This document shows positions 4,657 to 5,209 of a stretch of DNA of 5,209 bases, in pieces. The position numbers were made by a program, and so were the translations under genes. Below the pieces are notes generated by a model that saw only the letters and a list, made by a program, of their open reading frames with translations, was not told the origin of the DNA and ran no database searches. Each line of letters begins with the position of its first letter. Positions within the stretch are counted from its first letter, which is position 1. The stretch is from assembly GCA_009780795.1 (NCBI GenBank), contig WQZJ01000084.1, forward strand, positions 1-5,209, in the 5' to 3' direction. This DNA is from Methanomassiliicoccaceae archaeon. GTDB lineage: Archaea > Thermoplasmatota > Thermoplasmata > Methanomassiliicoccales > Methanomethylophilaceae.

Positions 4657-5055
4657 ATGTATAACGGTGCCGTTCGTTGTACGGTCATGCCCATCGGAGA
4701 CCCGTGCGGAGGAAGATTCGAATACGGTGACGAAGGCATCCCGTCCGGTCTGGCGTTCATCGAGATACCTGTAGCGGACAAAGCACGCGCCTTACGTTTT
4801 TATCGTGACGTTCTTCGAGCCGAGGTCCGTGATGATATGACCGTGACGATCGGGACGCTCACTATAATGTTCTCGGAAAGGGACGGCCACAAAGGAAGGG
4901 ATATTGGAATATTCCTGAAGGTGGACGATCCGTTCGGTTTCAACCGCAGGATGACGGACGACGGGATAAAGATGATAAGACATCCCGGCAGGGGACTGTT
5001 CGGCGTCTATGCATCATTCGAGGACAGCGAAGGGAACGTGATCCACGTGATATGA
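4657..5055 (+). CDS. VOC (glyoxalase/bleomycin-resistance fold) family protein
   Basis: The 132-residue product has one vicinal-oxygen-chelate domain from about residue 31: AFIEIPVADKARALRFYRDVL (33-53) is the first beta-alpha unit, IGIFLKVDDP lies in the middle, and RGLFGVYASFEDSEGNVIHVI closes the domain. The pattern resembles the group loosely described as lactoylglutathione-lyase-related proteins. The usual first metal-ligand histidine is replaced by F34, so activity as a metal-dependent glyoxalase is doubtful. The first 30 residues (with C8 and C17) are not a standard part of the domain; translation could begin at M11 (4687), since neither ATG has a convincing ribosome site. Substrate unknown. 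The stop codon TGA (5053-5055) directly abuts the stop of the convergent sufB/D-like gene. Confidence 0.75.
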   Translation: MYNGAVRCTVMPIGDPCGGRFEYGDEGIPSGLAFIEIPVADKARALRFYRDVLRAEVRDDMTVTIGTLTIMFSERDGHKGRDIGIFLKVDDPFGFNRRMTDDGIKMIRHPGRGLFGVYASFEDSEGNVIHVI

Positions 5056-5209
5056 TCACGAGCCCAGGTTCGCCTTCTCTATCGCTCTGTCTATATCGTC
5101 CTTCAAGTTGTCCGGCAGTCCGTTTATGCCACCCTCAAGGAACCCTCTCACGATCATGCCGACAGCTTCGTCCTCAGTGAGACCGCGCATCATCAGATAT
5201 TCGACCTGA
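5056..5209 (-). CDS. SufB/SufD-family Fe-S scaffold protein, C-terminus (partial)
   Basis: Fifty C-terminal residues are visible, entering from the right edge. VEYLMMRGLTEDEAVGMIVRG is the conserved C-terminal helix of SufB/SufD, in which the family usually reads LMSRGLxxxEAxxLxVxGF, followed by FLEGGINGLPDNLKDDIDRA and a short tail ending ANLGS. SufB and SufD act with the ATPase SufC as the scaffold that assembles Fe-S clusters; many methanogens carry a minimal sufC-sufB pair, so SufB is the likelier name, but the fragment cannot separate the two. The core beta-helix and active cysteines are outside the window. A sufC neighbour further right is expected but not visible. Confidence 0.8.
   Translation of the reverse strand, partial: QVEYLMMRGLTEDEAVGMIVRGFLEGGINGLPDNLKDDIDRAIEKANLGS

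Noticed and set aside
4502..4774. 90-codon ORF downstream of the antitoxin as the missing toxin
   Set aside because: It starts deep inside the antitoxin, has no RelE/YoeB motifs and runs across the VOC start in another frame.
1..5209. CRISPR array, insertion sequence or integration site
   Set aside because: No regularly spaced direct repeats, transposase-like reading frame, terminal inverted repeats or tRNA-derived attachment site was seen.

Overview
The window looks like part of a methanogenic archaeon's genome, most likely from the Thermoplasmata/Methanomassiliicoccales side. Reasons: a recognisable methanogenesis-marker gene (MtxX/Mmp4), a queD-queC-queE set for preQ0 (in archaea the precursor of archaeosine), a Mrp-type P-loop protein paired with a NifX-like protein, archaeal TATA-type promoters, and start sites carrying GGTGAT that can pair with the archaeal 16S 3' end. 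The order-level placement is an inference from gene content and general style, not from a phylogenetic marker.

Layout. (1) 1-114, minus: the first 38 codons of an exported or membrane-anchored protein that leaves the window. (2) 115-300: a divergent promoter region with a TATA element for the minus gene and a TTAAAAA box placed for a leaderless plus-strand mRNA. (3) 301-2803, plus: a tight four-gene operon, mtxX-queD-queC-queE, with gaps of 4 nt, 4 nt and a 4-nt ATGA overlap. QueD, QueE and QueC are three consecutive enzymes that turn dihydroneopterin triphosphate into preQ0. (4) 2795-3954, minus: a convergent two-gene operon, mrp then a nifX-like gene, joined by an ATGA overlap; its 3' end overlaps the end of queE by 9 nt. 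(5) 3955-4320: a 366-nt region without a convincing protein gene. It holds an alternating purine-pyrimidine tract, an AT-rich palindromic promoter zone, a candidate small RNA with two hairpins and a T6 tail, and very GC-rich inverted repeats that can pair in mutually exclusive ways. (6) 4321-4566, plus: a YefM/Phd-type antitoxin without a full toxin; only a 12-codon ORF sits where the toxin should start. (7) 4657-5055, plus: a small VOC (glyoxalase-fold) protein. (8) 5056-5209, minus: the C-terminus of a SufB/SufD-family Fe-S scaffold protein, whose stop codon abuts the VOC stop codon.

Taken together, the operon couples an uncharacterised methanogenesis protein to tRNA-modification precursor synthesis, and the minus strand carries three genes linked to Fe-S or metal-cofactor handling (mrp, nifX-like, sufB/D). 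The protein genes are mostly conventional. The least explained part is 3955-4320, where a new non-coding RNA or regulatory element is plausible but unproven.
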